64,000 nt of DNA from positions 1,364,501 to 1,428,500 of the forward strand of contig NZ_RZNF01000012.1 in NCBI RefSeq assembly GCF_003992725.1. The letters are read 5' to 3'. Below are positions 51,876 to 61,413 of the stretch, one piece after another; position 1 is the first letter of the stretch, and every line of letters starts with the position of its first letter. The notes under the pieces are model-generated. The model made no database searches and was not told the DNA's origin. It saw only the letters and a list, made by a program, of their open reading frames with translations. Origin of the DNA: Rhodomicrobium lacus (GTDB lineage: Bacteria > Pseudomonadota > Alphaproteobacteria > Rhizobiales > Rhodomicrobiaceae). The position numbers and the translations under genes were made by a program.

Positions 51876-52577
51876 GTGCCGCGCGCGGTCGCCGTTATGG
51901 CGAAGGACTATCCGGCGGGAGCCAGCACGCAGCCGCATTTTCACCCGCGCGGACAGCTCCTTCATGCGGTCGAGGGCGTCATGCTGGCGAAGACCGCGCA
52001 AGGGGCGTGGATCGTGCCGCCGCGTCATGCGCTCTGGATACCGGCGCACACGGTTCATTGCGTGGATTTTCGCGTGCCCGTTTCTCTTCGCACCGCCTAC
52101 ATCCGGGGGGAGGAAGCCGGCGTCATCCCGACGCAATGCAAGGTGATCGCCGTGCCGGTCCTCCTGCGCGAAGCGATCCTCGCCCTTCTCGAAGAGCCGG
52201 TACTTTACGACGAGAGCGGACGAGGCGGCGCGCTGGCGGCGCTCGTCGTCCACGAGGTGGCGCGCGCAGCGAGGGCGGAGTTCGAGCTTCCGCTTCCGGG
52301 GGACCGCAGGCTGGCCGCGCTTTGCGAAGCGCTGATCGAGAATTGCGCGCTTCCACTCAACATCGACGATTGGGCGATACGGTGCGGCCTTTCCCGCCGC
52401 ACATTGACGCGCCGCTTCCGGGAGGAAACGGGTCTTTCCTTCGCGGAATGGCGGCGGCGGTTGCGCGCGATGAGCGCCGCGGCCCTGCTGAGCGAGGGCG
52501 CGAAGGCCGAGGCCACCGCGCGCCGGGTCGGCTATCGCAGCGCAAGCGCGCTTGTCGCCATGATGCGACGTCGATAG
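51876..52577 (+). CDS. AraC-family regulator, short C-terminus
   Basis: 233 residues from a GTG at 51876. Upstream codons (reading ...STDRADYQN) look like real protein back to a stop near 51795, but no usual start codon is present, so the N-terminus is uncertain. A cupin-like sensor domain (HFHPRGQLLHAVEGVML, WIPAHTVHCV) precedes a double helix-turn-helix (LNIDDWAIRCGLSRRTLTRRF; ATARRVGYRSASALVAMMRRR). The product ends right after the FRRR-equivalent and lacks the usual final ~12-15 residues. Probably regulates the divergent MFS gene; the altered ends make its activity doubtful. Confidence 0.75.
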   Translation: MPRAVAVMAKDYPAGASTQPHFHPRGQLLHAVEGVMLAKTAQGAWIVPPRHALWIPAHTVHCVDFRVPVSLRTAYIRGEEAGVIPTQCKVIAVPVLLREAILALLEEPVLYDESGRGGALAALVVHEVARAARAEFELPLPGDRRLAALCEALIENCALPLNIDDWAIRCGLSRRTLTRRFREETGLSFAEWRRRLRAMSAAALLSEGAKAEATARRVGYRSASALVAMMRRR

Positions 52578-52817
52578 GTGTCAATCCGACCCTTGTTCGC
52601 CGTATGGATAAGCGTCGTGGATCTTGACAAAGAGGGCGGAGAAAGAGCACGGGATCTTTCCCAAGGCGGGACCGGTTATGATCTTTCTTCCGAGGCCGCT
52701 GAGCGCGACTTCGCATTTCCGCAGTTCGTGAAGTTCGGCATTTAATTTCGCCTTGATCCGGAAAAGCCGCTCATTGATGATTGCGGCGACGGTCACGGCG
52801 GCCCGAGGGGCTTAGGC

Positions 52818-53153
52818 ATGAGTGAACATACGCTCGCACGACTGGCCGCGACGATAAAGGCGCGCCGCGCTTCCACTGCTTCCGCGTCATATACGAAATC
52901 GCTGCTCGACAAGGGCGCGGCGGCCTGCGCCAAGAAACTTGGCGAGGAAGCGGTCGAAACCGTGATCGCAGGCGTCGCGGAGAGCGACGAAAAGCTCCGC
53001 GCGGAGGCCGCGGACCTTCTCTATCACCTGATGGTTCTGCTCGAAGCGCGCAATGTCCCGATCGAGGCGGTGTTCGCCGAACTCGACAGCCGCACCGCTC
53101 AATCAGGACATGCGGAAAAGGCGTCGCGGCCGAAGGATGGCTCGCAGTCATGA
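52818..53153 (+). CDS. hisE: Phosphoribosyl-ATP pyrophosphatase
   Basis: 111 residues. The all-alpha MazG-like fold is shown by LARLAATIKARRA, KSLLDKGAAACAKKLGEEAVETVIAG (residues 28-53 region) and EAADLLYHLMVLLEARNV, with the metal-binding Glu/Asp residues. It hydrolyses phosphoribosyl-ATP in step 2 of histidine synthesis. A GAGGGGC ribosome site precedes the ATG. It overlaps coaA by four bases. The other his genes that often precede hisE are not adjacent. Confidence 0.92.
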   Translation: MSEHTLARLAATIKARRASTASASYTKSLLDKGAAACAKKLGEEAVETVIAGVAESDEKLRAEAADLLYHLMVLLEARNVPIEAVFAELDSRTAQSGHAEKASRPKDGSQS

Positions 53154-54130
53154 GCATGCCGAGCCCCGTTCTGGAGTTCGAGTTGCCCCAGGCCCTGCAG
53201 CTCTCTCCCTATCGTACCTTCTCGCGCGAGGAATGGTCGAAGCTGCGCGACGGCGTTCACATGACGCTGTCCGAGGCCGATCTTGCGCGCCTTTCGGGCC
53301 TCATCGAAAAGATCTCGCAGGAAGAAGTGACGGACATCTATCTGCCCGTTGCCAAGCTCGTGAACTATTACGTTCGCGCGGCGCAGCTTCTGCACAGCGC
53401 GACGACGCGCTTCTTCAATCACGGCGACGCCAAGATGCCGTTCATCATCGGTGTCGCGGGCAGCGTGGCGGTGGGCAAGAGCACGTCGGCGCGCGTGCTT
53501 CGCGAGCTGCTTGTGCGCTGGCCGAACCATCCCCGCGTCGATCTCGTTCCGACGGATGGGTTTCTGTGGCCGAATGCCGAACTTGAACGGCGCGGCATCA
53601 TGCACAAGAAGGGCTTTCCCGAGAGCTTCGACCAGGCGCGGCTACTGCAATTCGTCGCCGACGTGAAGGCGGGCAAGGCGCGCGTGGAAGCGCCCGTTTA
53701 TTCTCACTTCTCCTACGATATCATTCCCGGCGAAAAGATCGTCGTCGACCGGCCCGACATCCTCATCATCGAGGGGCTGAACGTGCTCCAGCCCGCGAAG
53801 CTGCCGAAGCACGGCGACGCGGTGCCCTTCGTCTCCGACCTTCTGGACTTCTCGATCTACATCGACGCGGAACCGGCGGTGATCGAAAAGTGGTACGTGA
53901 CCCGCTTCCTGCGCCTCTACAGCACCGCGTTCCGCGACAGGGACGCCTATTTCTACCGCTATTCCAAGCTGACGCAGGAACAGGCCATTGCGCAGGCGCT
54001 GAAGCTCTGGCGCACGATCAACCTCGTGAACCTGAAGAAGAACATCCTGCCGACGAGAAAGCGCGCCAACCTCATCCTGTCGAAGGGCGACTCGCATCGC
54101 GTGGAGACGGTGGCGCTGCGGAAGCTGTGA
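53150..54130 (+). CDS. coaA: Pantothenate kinase, type I
   Basis: 326 residues. P-loop GVAGSVAVGKSTSA near residues 101-114; the family segments YLPVAKLVNYYV, PTDGFLWPN, MHKKGFPESFD and the IEGLNVLQP region are intact. It phosphorylates pantothenate in the first and regulated step of CoA synthesis. Translationally coupled to hisE (ATGA overlap), a pairing common in alphaproteobacteria. Confidence 0.95.
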   Translation: MSMPSPVLEFELPQALQLSPYRTFSREEWSKLRDGVHMTLSEADLARLSGLIEKISQEEVTDIYLPVAKLVNYYVRAAQLLHSATTRFFNHGDAKMPFIIGVAGSVAVGKSTSARVLRELLVRWPNHPRVDLVPTDGFLWPNAELERRGIMHKKGFPESFDQARLLQFVADVKAGKARVEAPVYSHFSYDIIPGEKIVVDRPDILIIEGLNVLQPAKLPKHGDAVPFVSDLLDFSIYIDAEPAVIEKWYVTRFLRLYSTAFRDRDAYFYRYSKLTQEQAIAQALKLWRTINLVNLKKNILPTRKRANLILSKGDSHRVETVALRKL

Positions 54131-54148
54131 GCACCCGCCCGCTTTGCT

Positions 54149-54190
54149 GACTGAAGCGATGTCTCTTCATTGAAGGCCGTCGCTTCAGTC
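54149..54190. terminator. Nested inverted repeat between coaA and nudC
   Basis: GACTGAAGCGA (54149-54159) pairs perfectly with TCGCTTCAGTC (54180-54190); the 20-base loop carries an inner CTTC/GAAG hairpin. No T-run follows. It lies 18 bases after coaA and 15 before nudC. Confidence 0.45.
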
Positions 54191-54205
54191 GTTAAGGTTT
54201 GAGCG

Positions 54206-55156
54206 ATGCCGCTTCTCCATTTACCCACGATTACCTCTGAAAAGGGCCTCAACCGCCGCGCGGAGGTGCGGCGCGATGCGGCTTTCATCGACGCCCGGTT
54301 CAATGCTCCCGGCACCAGGGTTCTGGTCCTCGCCGACCTTCGGATTCCCATCCATCCGACGCCGGACCGCGCGCCGCCCGCCATTCGCTGGCTGAGTGTG
54401 CCGGAAGTGCAGGCCCTCGCCGCGCCGGCCGACTTCGCGTTTCTGGGTGAGGACGGGACGGGGGCCAGCGTGTTCGCCTGCAACGTGCCGCCCTACCACA
54501 GAGACTTCGCGGCGGTGGAAAAGGCGCTCTCTCCGCTTGTCGATCTGCGCTCGCTCGCGCTTCAGGGTGTTTCACATGAAACGGATTTGCTGATCGCGGC
54601 GGAAGCGCGGGCGCTGCTCGGCTGGCATGCCCATCAACGCTGCTGCTCGCGCTGCGGCGGTCCGCTGCATGCGATCGAGGGCGGATGGTGCCGAACCTGC
54701 GCGGGGTGCGGGCAAAGCACATGGCCGCGAACCGACCCCGCCGTGATCATGCTCGTCACGCGCGGCGACCGTGCGCTGCTCGGCCATGAGCTTCGCTTTC
54801 CGGACAAGTTCTATTCGACGCTCGCCGGTTATGTCGAACCCGGCGACGACGTCGAGCACGCCGTTCGCCGCGAGGTGAAGGAGGAGACGGGCGTGGAGGT
54901 GGGTGCGGTCGAATATGTGGCGAGCCAGCCTTGGCCCTTTCCGCACTCGTTGATGATCGGCTGCTGGGGCGAGGCTCTCACCGAGGCGATTACGATCGAC
55001 CGCACGGAGTTGTCCGATGCGCGTTGGTTCGACCGGGTGGAACTTGCCTCGATGCTTGCGTTCTCTCACCCGGAAGGGCTGTTCGTCCCGCCGCGAATTT
55101 CGATGGCGCATTCGCTGATCCGCGCGTTCGTGGATGGCGTGCTTCCCCGCCCGTGA
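54206..55156 (+). CDS. nudC: NADH pyrophosphatase (Nudix, NudC)
   Basis: 316 residues. A zinc ribbon with CxxC pairs (CSRCGG ... CRTCAGCG) is followed by the Nudix box GYVEPGDDVEHAVRREVKEETGVEV (split: GYVEPGDDVEHAV, REVKEETGVEV) and the NudC array SQPWPFPHSLM. NudC hydrolyses NADH and decaps NAD-RNA. The start is an ATG with AAGG upstream. Normal length for the long NudC form. Confidence 0.94.
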   Translation: MPLLHLPTITSEKGLNRRAEVRRDAAFIDARFNAPGTRVLVLADLRIPIHPTPDRAPPAIRWLSVPEVQALAAPADFAFLGEDGTGASVFACNVPPYHRDFAAVEKALSPLVDLRSLALQGVSHETDLLIAAEARALLGWHAHQRCCSRCGGPLHAIEGGWCRTCAGCGQSTWPRTDPAVIMLVTRGDRALLGHELRFPDKFYSTLAGYVEPGDDVEHAVRREVKEETGVEVGAVEYVASQPWPFPHSLMIGCWGEALTEAITIDRTELSDARWFDRVELASMLAFSHPEGLFVPPRISMAHSLIRAFVDGVLPRP

Positions 55157-55228
55157 GTGGGGGAAGCTGTTCCGCCGCCCCCGTTGTCGCATCCTCGGAG
55201 CGGTGCGCCAACGCGGATGTGAGACTTC

Positions 55229-55831
55229 TCAATTCTCGCTGCGGGGACGATAAAAATATGCGCGTGCCCCCTCCACGATGCGAAGCAGGTCTGCCTGCCG
55301 TGAGCACTGCGTTTTGCTCAGAATCCGGCGCATGTGGCTCTTGACGGTAGGAAGCGACAGATTGAGGCGCTGCGCGACCTCGGGGAGCGACTGCGCCTCC
55401 ACGACGTGCTTGAGAATGCGCGTTTCGGCCTTGCTGAGGTTATAGCTGCTGGCCAGACCTTCTATTCCGTAGGCGGTCGATCGTCCGGTTTGCGTGACGA
55501 GCAACATGGAAGCCGAGGTATCGGCCCCCGGGATGGCCCTCAGATATCCGATGGCGCTCGGCCTTCCCTGTCCCGCAATGGCAAGACAAATGGCCTGATC
55601 GCTCGCGCCATCGGCATGCCTTTTGTCGAGAGCCTTCTTCAAAGCCTCCGAGGCGGGGGTGTCGATCCCCGTGAGAACGCCGTTGGTGAAACGGACCGGC
55701 CAACCCTCGTCGATCATGGCTTGGCCGGCGCGATTGGAGAAAAGGAGGCTCCCGCTACCGGAAATGATAAAAACAGCGACGGCAATCTGATCGAACAGGT
55801 CCGATAATACTGTGGCTATGCCACTCGACAT
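55229..55831 (-). CDS. Small LuxR-type transcriptional regulator with PAS-like domain
   Basis: 200 residues from the ATG at 55829-55831, with AGGAA 7 bases upstream. The N-terminal half has a PAS-like pattern (VAVFIISGSGSLLFSNRAG) and the C-terminal 65 residues form a LuxR/GerE helix-turn-helix (YNLSKAETRILKHVVEA, VAQRLNLSLPTVKSHMRRIL). It has no receiver Asp and no AHL-binding pattern. A stand-alone regulator with the same general layout as the one at 44836-45957; targets unknown. Confidence 0.85.
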   Translation of the reverse strand: MSSGIATVLSDLFDQIAVAVFIISGSGSLLFSNRAGQAMIDEGWPVRFTNGVLTGIDTPASEALKKALDKRHADGASDQAICLAIAGQGRPSAIGYLRAIPGADTSASMLLVTQTGRSTAYGIEGLASSYNLSKAETRILKHVVEAQSLPEVAQRLNLSLPTVKSHMRRILSKTQCSRQADLLRIVEGARAYFYRPRSEN

Positions 55832-56404
55832 GGCGAATTCCTAAAGCAGGTTTGTGCACAAGAGTTAGGAGTGCGCAGATAAGTTGAATGAGTGGGCATC
55901 AAACGAAAAAGCGGAAATAGGCGTTGCGAAGCCGAAACCGACCCGGTTCCGGTACCGACTAAAGCAAGCAGCTACTATGACATCGTACGCACTTTAAGGC
56001 AAATCGCATGCGTGTTCTGGCACCCATCCCATTCTGGGCCAAAGAGCTTGTCTGGAGCCTTCTGCGAATTCCTATGGGACTAAAGAAGCCCTGATGTCGC
56101 GCAACGATGCTCCCGGAGCGGCTCCCCCGCTCCTGGCCTTGCAGTCATTCGAGGGGTTCAGTCGTTCGAGGCCGGATAGGCCCTCACAGCCTGCTTCGCA
56201 TGCAGGACAGCGCCGCGCGGCTCAGCGCGTCGGCGCGCTCGAACCGGAAGGGTATCCGTTCCATCCGAAGCACGATACCGTGGAGGTTTCCTGGCTTGGG
56301 GGTCATAAAGCCCCGTTTCCAGCGCCGGCACGGTGGGACGCGGCTCGCGACGCAATCCCTGTATCGCGCCGCGTTGCGTTCCAGATAAAACCGGCGGCGC
56401 TCCG
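55832..56404. other. Gene-free stretch of 570 bases
   Basis: No convincing gene. Plus-strand frames at 55892-56083, 56094-56408 and 56107-56388 have no ribosome site and give Arg/Ser-rich or compositionally odd products. One hairpin is present (GGAGCGG / CCGCTCC, 56115-56133). No tRNA or terminator with a T-run was found. Confidence 0.5.
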
Positions 56405-58462
56405 CTAAACGGGCGAAGCGGCCACCTGCACAGAAACGGCACGCTCTTCCTTAAGCCGCTCCTTCAGGGTAGCGGGATCTGTGATCGGTTCGGAACACCG
56501 CGGTCCGAAACAGATGTAGGCTGTCGTGTTGCCGCCGATAGCCTTCTTTCCGAAGGCAGGGGAGGAAGCCGGGAGCGTCTCGTCCGGGCTTACCCACTGC
56601 ACGGTTGCGCCCGGCAAGGACACTTCCGCCAGAGCCCTGCGCCACGCGGCTGCGTCGGGACCGGCACGGTCGCCCGCGATGGCGATGGATTGCGGCGATA
56701 TCAGCGTAAGCGCGCCGGAGAGAAGGCCGGTGTATCCGATGGCCATCGTCTGGGCCGCGCCCTGGAAAGCGGTCAGCAGACCGTCGGCGCGCGTCAGATA
56801 GGCGGCGTCTCCGGTCAGCGTATAGAGGTCCGCGAGGTTCTGCAGCATGGTCGCGTTCGCGTTCGGCACGGCGTCGTCACTCGCCGAGAGCGGGCGCAGG
56901 ATGAGGTCGCTCGTGTCGTCCGCCGCGAAATAGTAGCCGCCCTGCTCCGCGTCGTAGTGACGGTTCATGATGGCAGTCCACTCCACCCCGTCGTCCAGAT
57001 AGCGCGCCTCGCCCGTCACCTGATGGAGGACGAGAGCGGCGGAAATCATGTTGGCATAGTCGGCGGCCGTGGCGGGGCCTTTCAGCTTGCCGTCGCGCCA
57101 GGAGTGAAACAGGCGGCCGTTCTCGATCATGCGGCTTTTCACGAAGCCATAGGCATCCACCGCGAGTGCGATCCAGTCGGGCTGGACGAAGACGTCGCCG
57201 GCGCGGGCCAGCGCGCGAATGGCGAGGCCGTTCCAATCCGCCAGCACCTTGTCGTCCCAGCCCGGCTTCACGCGCCGCTCGCGCTCGGCGAGCAGCTTGG
57301 CGCGGCATTCATCCATCGCGCGCTCTTCGCTGCCGTTGAGCAGCGCCAGCGCCTTCAGGCGGTTCAGAATGGTCTTGCCTTCCCAGTTGCCGCCTTCCGT
57401 CACGTCGTAGGTCTGCGCGAAGATCGCGGCCTCTTCGCCGTGGCCGAGAATGTCGGTGATCTCCCGCGCGCTCCAGACGTAGAACTTGCCTTCGATACCG
57501 TCGGAGTCCGCGTCATAGGAAGCGGCGAAGGCGCCGCCCGGAACGATCATGTCGCGCTTGAGCCAGCCGATGGTTTCGGCCACGCGCGTCTTGAGGCGGT
57601 CGGACTGCGTTTCCTTCCAGACCTCGGTCATGAACTCGATGAGAAGCGCATTGTCGTAGAGCATCTTCTCGAAGTGCGGCACGAGCCAGCGCTCATCCAC
57701 GGTATAGCGGGAGAAGCCGCCGCCGAGGTGATCGTAGATGCCGCCCTGACAGATATGCAGGAGCGTGTTCTTCACCTCCTCGATACAGGTCTTCAGATTG
57801 TAACGAAGGCCCGCGCGCCAGAGGAACTGGAAGATCGTGGTGTTCGGGAATTTTGGCGCGCCGCGAAGGCCCCCGTTCGTCGGGTCGATGGCGCCGATGA
57901 ACTTTGCCGCGATGGCGGCAAGCTGCTCCTCCGAGAATTCGGGCGCCGCGCCGTAGTTCAGCCGGGGCGTGAGCCGCTGCTTCAGATAGGCGGTATTCTG
58001 CGCGATGGTCTCCTTTTCCTGCGCGTAGACCCGCGCGACGTTCACGAGCACGTCCTTGAAGGAGGGTTTGCCGAAGCGCGGCTTGTCGGGGAAGTACGTG
58101 CCGCCGAAGAAGGGCATGCCGTCGGGCGTGAGAAACATCGTGAGCGGCCATCCGCCCTGTTCCCCCAGTTCCTGAAGCGCGGTCATATAGAGGGTGTCGA
58201 CGTCCGGGCGCTCTTCGCGGTCCACCTTGATGTTGATGAACAGCTGGTTCATCAACTCGGCGGTATCCTCCTTCTCGAAGCTCTCGTGCGCCATGACATG
58301 GCACCAGTGGCAGGCGGCATAGCCGACCGAGAGCAGCACGGGCTTGTCGAGCCGCTGCGCTTCCTCGAAGGCCTCCTGGCACCAGGGCCACCATTCGACC
58401 GGATTGTGTTTGTGCTGCTGAAGGTAGGGACTAGTCTCTTCGCTCAAACGATTTAACGCCAT
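56405..58462 (-). CDS. DUF255 thioredoxin-fold protein (YyaL / SSP411 family)
   Basis: 685 residues from the ATG at 58460-58462, preceded by AAGG; a frame to 58561 is open but not needed. The N-terminal thioredoxin-like domain has [21 protein letters not shown] (start of the domain, split here by position 5-23) and the CHWC motif at residues 51-54, then [21 protein letters not shown]. The C-terminal two thirds is an (alpha/alpha)6-like region similar to N-acylglucosamine epimerases ([19 protein letters not shown]). The family is conserved from bacteria to humans (SPATA20), without an established biochemical role. Confidence 0.9.
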   Translation of the reverse strand: MALNRLSEETSPYLQQHKHNPVEWWPWCQEAFEEAQRLDKPVLLSVGYAACHWCHVMAHESFEKEDTAELMNQLFINIKVDREERPDVDTLYMTALQELGEQGGWPLTMFLTPDGMPFFGGTYFPDKPRFGKPSFKDVLVNVARVYAQEKETIAQNTAYLKQRLTPRLNYGAAPEFSEEQLAAIAAKFIGAIDPTNGGLRGAPKFPNTTIFQFLWRAGLRYNLKTCIEEVKNTLLHICQGGIYDHLGGGFSRYTVDERWLVPHFEKMLYDNALLIEFMTEVWKETQSDRLKTRVAETIGWLKRDMIVPGGAFAASYDADSDGIEGKFYVWSAREITDILGHGEEAAIFAQTYDVTEGGNWEGKTILNRLKALALLNGSEERAMDECRAKLLAERERRVKPGWDDKVLADWNGLAIRALARAGDVFVQPDWIALAVDAYGFVKSRMIENGRLFHSWRDGKLKGPATAADYANMISAALVLHQVTGEARYLDDGVEWTAIMNRHYDAEQGGYYFAADDTSDLILRPLSASDDAVPNANATMLQNLADLYTLTGDAAYLTRADGLLTAFQGAAQTMAIGYTGLLSGALTLISPQSIAIAGDRAGPDAAAWRRALAEVSLPGATVQWVSPDETLPASSPAFGKKAIGGNTTAYICFGPRCSEPITDPATLKERLKEERAVSVQVAASPV

Positions 58463-58596
58463 GAGGCAACCTTGTTGACTGCTTTGCCCAATGAAAGTCC
58501 GCCAGAAGCACGGCAAGCCCTCGGGACGATTATACCCAAATTTCGAAAATGTATCGTGCAACTTGTCTTTGAAGCCTTAAGAAGCAGGAAACGTTC

Positions 58597-59988
58597 ATGA
58601 CCATCTACGCGCTGTCGTCCGCGCCGGGCCGGGCCGGGATCGCCGTGATCCGGATTTCCGGGCGTGCTTCGAGAAAGACGCTGTACGAGCTTTGCAACGG
58701 ACGGCTGCCTGCGCCGCGCGTGTCGAGCTTCCGGCGGCTGCGTCATCCAAAGTCACGCGAGATGCTCGACGAGGCGATGGTGCTCTGGCTTCCCGGCCCC
58801 GCGAACTTCACCGGCGAGGACATGGCGGAGCTTTATGTCCATGGCGGACGCGCGGTCGTGGCGGCGGTCATGAATGCTCTGGCCGACATCGGTCTGCGGC
58901 TGGCCGAGCCGGGGGAGTTCACGCGCCGCGCCTTCGGTAACGGCAAGCTCGATCTGACCGAGGCCGAGGGGCTGGCCGATCTCATCAACGCAGACACCGA
59001 AGTGCAGCGGCGGCAGGCGCTGGCGCAGCATTCGGGCGCGATGCGGGCGCGATACGAGAAATGGCGCCGCACGCTTCTCAAGGCGATGGCTTACGTCGAG
59101 GCGAGCCTCGATTTTTCCGACGAGGCGGACATCGCGGACGGTGCTTTCAGGGAAGCCGTGCCGGAGGCCCGCGCTCTCGTCGCCGATCTTGAGAGCGCGC
59201 TGGCCGATGGCCGCCGGGGCGAGATCCTGCGCGAGGGCATATCGGTCGCGATCGTCGGCGAGCCGAATGTCGGCAAGTCGAGCTTGCTCAACGCGCTCGC
59301 CGGACGCGAGGCCGCCATCGTCTACGACGAGCCGGGAACCACGCGCGACGTGATCGAAGTGTCGCTCGATCTTGACGGCTATCCGTTCGTGTTGCGCGAT
59401 ACGGCCGGTATCCGCGAGGCGACGAGCCCCGTCGAACAGGAGGGTGTCCGCCGTGCGCTGGCCGCAGCCGAGGCGGCCGACGTCGTTCTCGCGATGGTGG
59501 ACGGTTCGCGCGAAGGTGCGGGCACGGCGAAGGCCAAAGCCGGCGGAGAGGCAGCCGCCTCGCCCCCATCCGCGCACATCGAGGGTGCCACCGTCACCTC
59601 ATCGTCCGGTGTAAGGCTCCTCGTCGTGAACAAGGTGGACGTGGCTCCGTCACCCGCGCCCGGAAACTTCGGCAGCGAGGCGGTCTACATTTCCGCCAAG
59701 ACCGGTCTCGGGCTCGATGCTCTGAAGGCGGCGCTCGTGCGGTTTGCTGGCGAGACCTATGGCAGAGGCGAAGCGCCGGCGATAACGCGCTTCCGGCATC
59801 GGCAGGAGATCGGGCGCGCGCGGCTTGCTCTTGCTCGGTTCCTCGAAGGCGTCGAAGCGGGTGAGGCGCCGGAGCTTGCCGCCGAACATCTGCGCGAAGC
59901 CGCCGACGCGCTCGGGCGCCTCACCGGTCGCCTCGATGTCGAGGATGTGCTGGGCCAGATCTTCGGCGAGTTCTGCATCGGGAAGTGA
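58597..59988 (+). CDS. mnmE: tRNA uridine-5-carboxymethylaminomethyl(34) synthesis GTPase MnmE
   Basis: 463 residues. The N-terminal folate-binding domain has the YALSSAPGRAGIAVIRISG start; a GTPase domain is inserted in a helical region, with GEPNVGKSSLLNAL near residue 221, DTAG and NKVD; and the C-terminus ends in the catalytic-type CIGK. With MnmG it installs the cmnm5 group at U34 of tRNA. An extra Ala/Ser/Gly-rich loop of about 30 residues sits between the DGS and NKVD motifs. AGGAAA precedes the ATG. Confidence 0.95.
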   Translation: MTIYALSSAPGRAGIAVIRISGRASRKTLYELCNGRLPAPRVSSFRRLRHPKSREMLDEAMVLWLPGPANFTGEDMAELYVHGGRAVVAAVMNALADIGLRLAEPGEFTRRAFGNGKLDLTEAEGLADLINADTEVQRRQALAQHSGAMRARYEKWRRTLLKAMAYVEASLDFSDEADIADGAFREAVPEARALVADLESALADGRRGEILREGISVAIVGEPNVGKSSLLNALAGREAAIVYDEPGTTRDVIEVSLDLDGYPFVLRDTAGIREATSPVEQEGVRRALAAAEAADVVLAMVDGSREGAGTAKAKAGGEAAASPPSAHIEGATVTSSSGVRLLVVNKVDVAPSPAPGNFGSEAVYISAKTGLGLDALKAALVRFAGETYGRGEAPAITRFRHRQEIGRARLALARFLEGVEAGEAPELAAEHLREAADALGRLTGRLDVEDVLGQIFGEFCIGK

Positions 59989-60169
59989 CCGCAGCGACGG
60001 GAAGCCCCGCCCGTCGGCCGGAAGAAGTAAACAAACTGTTTCACATGAAACATCGGCGACTGAAAGGCGGTGAGCCCGAAGCAGCCCCAACCGGCTCGTG
60101 CGGAAGCCTGTGCGCGAAGGAAGGCAGGCCGCGGACCGCAGACCGAATGCGAGGGCCTTCCGGCTCGCA

Positions 60170-61168
60170 CTACTCCATGATGCCGCCCCAGTGCAGGAAC
60201 AGACCGATGTCGCCGAGATAGCCGTTCGGGAAGCTGAGCACGCGCGCTATCATGTGGAAGCCGCGATCCTTGAGGGTGCGCTCATAGCGCAGGAAGGTCT
60301 CGGCCGCCTCGCCGCGAAGGGTCGCTGGCCAGCCCGGCTCGCCGACATTGATCGCGCGGCCCCCGTCGCTGCAAAGCTCGGCCGGAAACTGGAGCACGAG
60401 ATATTCCCGCTCGCCGCGTTCAGCCGCCTCGCGCGACCTTTGCAGGACCGTGAGCCACTCGTCCTCCGACAGGTGGGTGTCCACGAGTTGCTTCACGCGC
60501 GCCATGCGGTCGTCGCTTTTGACGTGGTCCTGGATTGCGCGCTGACGCAGTTTCTTCGCTGCTGCCTCCTGGGCGATGAGGCGGAAGTCGGAGGCGGTCA
60601 AAGGGGCATCGGGGCGCGGCTCCGGTGTGGCGGGCGTGGGTGGCGTCTTGTCCTTGTCGCGGTCGAAAGGATCGAAGTGCAACGTCCATCCGAAGATGCC
60701 TTCGCCCTGCGGCGGTTCCGGCTTCATCTGCGCGATGCGGGCGATGATGTCCGAGCGGCTGACGATCCCGACGAGCCGCCCCTCGCGCGTCACCGGTACG
60801 CGCTTGATGCCCGTGTCCACGAACATCTTGCAGATCTCCAGCACCTCGGCCCCGTCCGGCACGGTCATGACAGGAGCAGACATCACGTCGCGCGCGGTGA
60901 GGCGGGCCTGAAGTTTGTCGAGAAGAGGCTGCGCGAGCGCCTTCGGGTCCAGAAGAAGCGAGAGACGCCAGTCGTGAATTTTCTGCTGGTCCGGCGATCT
61001 GAGGCGAAGGAGGTCTCCTTCTGTGACGATCCCGACGACGACACCGCTGGAGTCGACCACGGGCAAGCCCCCGATCTGCTTCTCCATCATGATGGATGCG
61101 ATCTTGCGGATGTCGGTGTCGGGCGTCGCCGTGATGACAGGTTTCGTCATGACATCTCGCGCCTGCAT
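60170..61168 (-). CDS. CBS-domain protein
   Basis: 332 residues. Two CBS repeats at the N-terminus (ARDVMTKPVITATPDTDI ... GLPVVDSSGVVVGIVTEGDLL; ARDVMSAPVMTVPDGAEV ... RVPVTREGRLVGIVSRSDII) form a nucleotide-sensing module. A Pro-rich linker leads to a C-terminal ~130-residue domain that I do not recognise. CBS pairs bind AMP, ATP or SAM. A strong AAGGAGAGAG ribosome site precedes the ATG. It is inserted on the opposite strand between mnmE and mnmG. Confidence 0.82.
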   Translation of the reverse strand: MQARDVMTKPVITATPDTDIRKIASIMMEKQIGGLPVVDSSGVVVGIVTEGDLLRLRSPDQQKIHDWRLSLLLDPKALAQPLLDKLQARLTARDVMSAPVMTVPDGAEVLEICKMFVDTGIKRVPVTREGRLVGIVSRSDIIARIAQMKPEPPQGEGIFGWTLHFDPFDRDKDKTPPTPATPEPRPDAPLTASDFRLIAQEAAAKKLRQRAIQDHVKSDDRMARVKQLVDTHLSEDEWLTVLQRSREAAERGEREYLVLQFPAELCSDGGRAINVGEPGWPATLRGEAAETFLRYERTLKDRGFHMIARVLSFPNGYLGDIGLFLHWGGIME

Positions 61169-61413
61169 CGCTCTCTCCTTGAATTCATCAACGAATGACT
61201 GGACCTAATCGCAGAGGCGCCCTTTTGCTAGCGGTGGCGTCGCCGGACGATCCCAAAAAAGTGTCGCGTCTTTTCGCAAGTGCAGCAAGCGCCGCGTTCA
61301 CGTGAAGCCATGCCGCCATTTCAATTGCGGCGCGGCGTTGCTATCTTCGGTGCGCGCCGAGTGGGGGTTCTCCACGTCGGCAGCATCTTCCCCGAGACGA
61401 CAGGATGTGAGCG

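Noticed and set aside
52581-52796. 71-codon minus-strand frame between the AraC-type gene and hisE
   Set aside because: No ribosome site or family; the composition does not distinguish it from chance.
56094-56408. Plus-strand frames of 93-104 codons upstream of the DUF255 gene end
   Set aside because: Arg/Ser-rich, mutually overlapping in different frames, no ribosome site.
56333-58456. 707-codon plus-strand frame opposite the DUF255 gene
   Set aside because: Shadow frame; the minus-strand product has CHWC and full family motifs.
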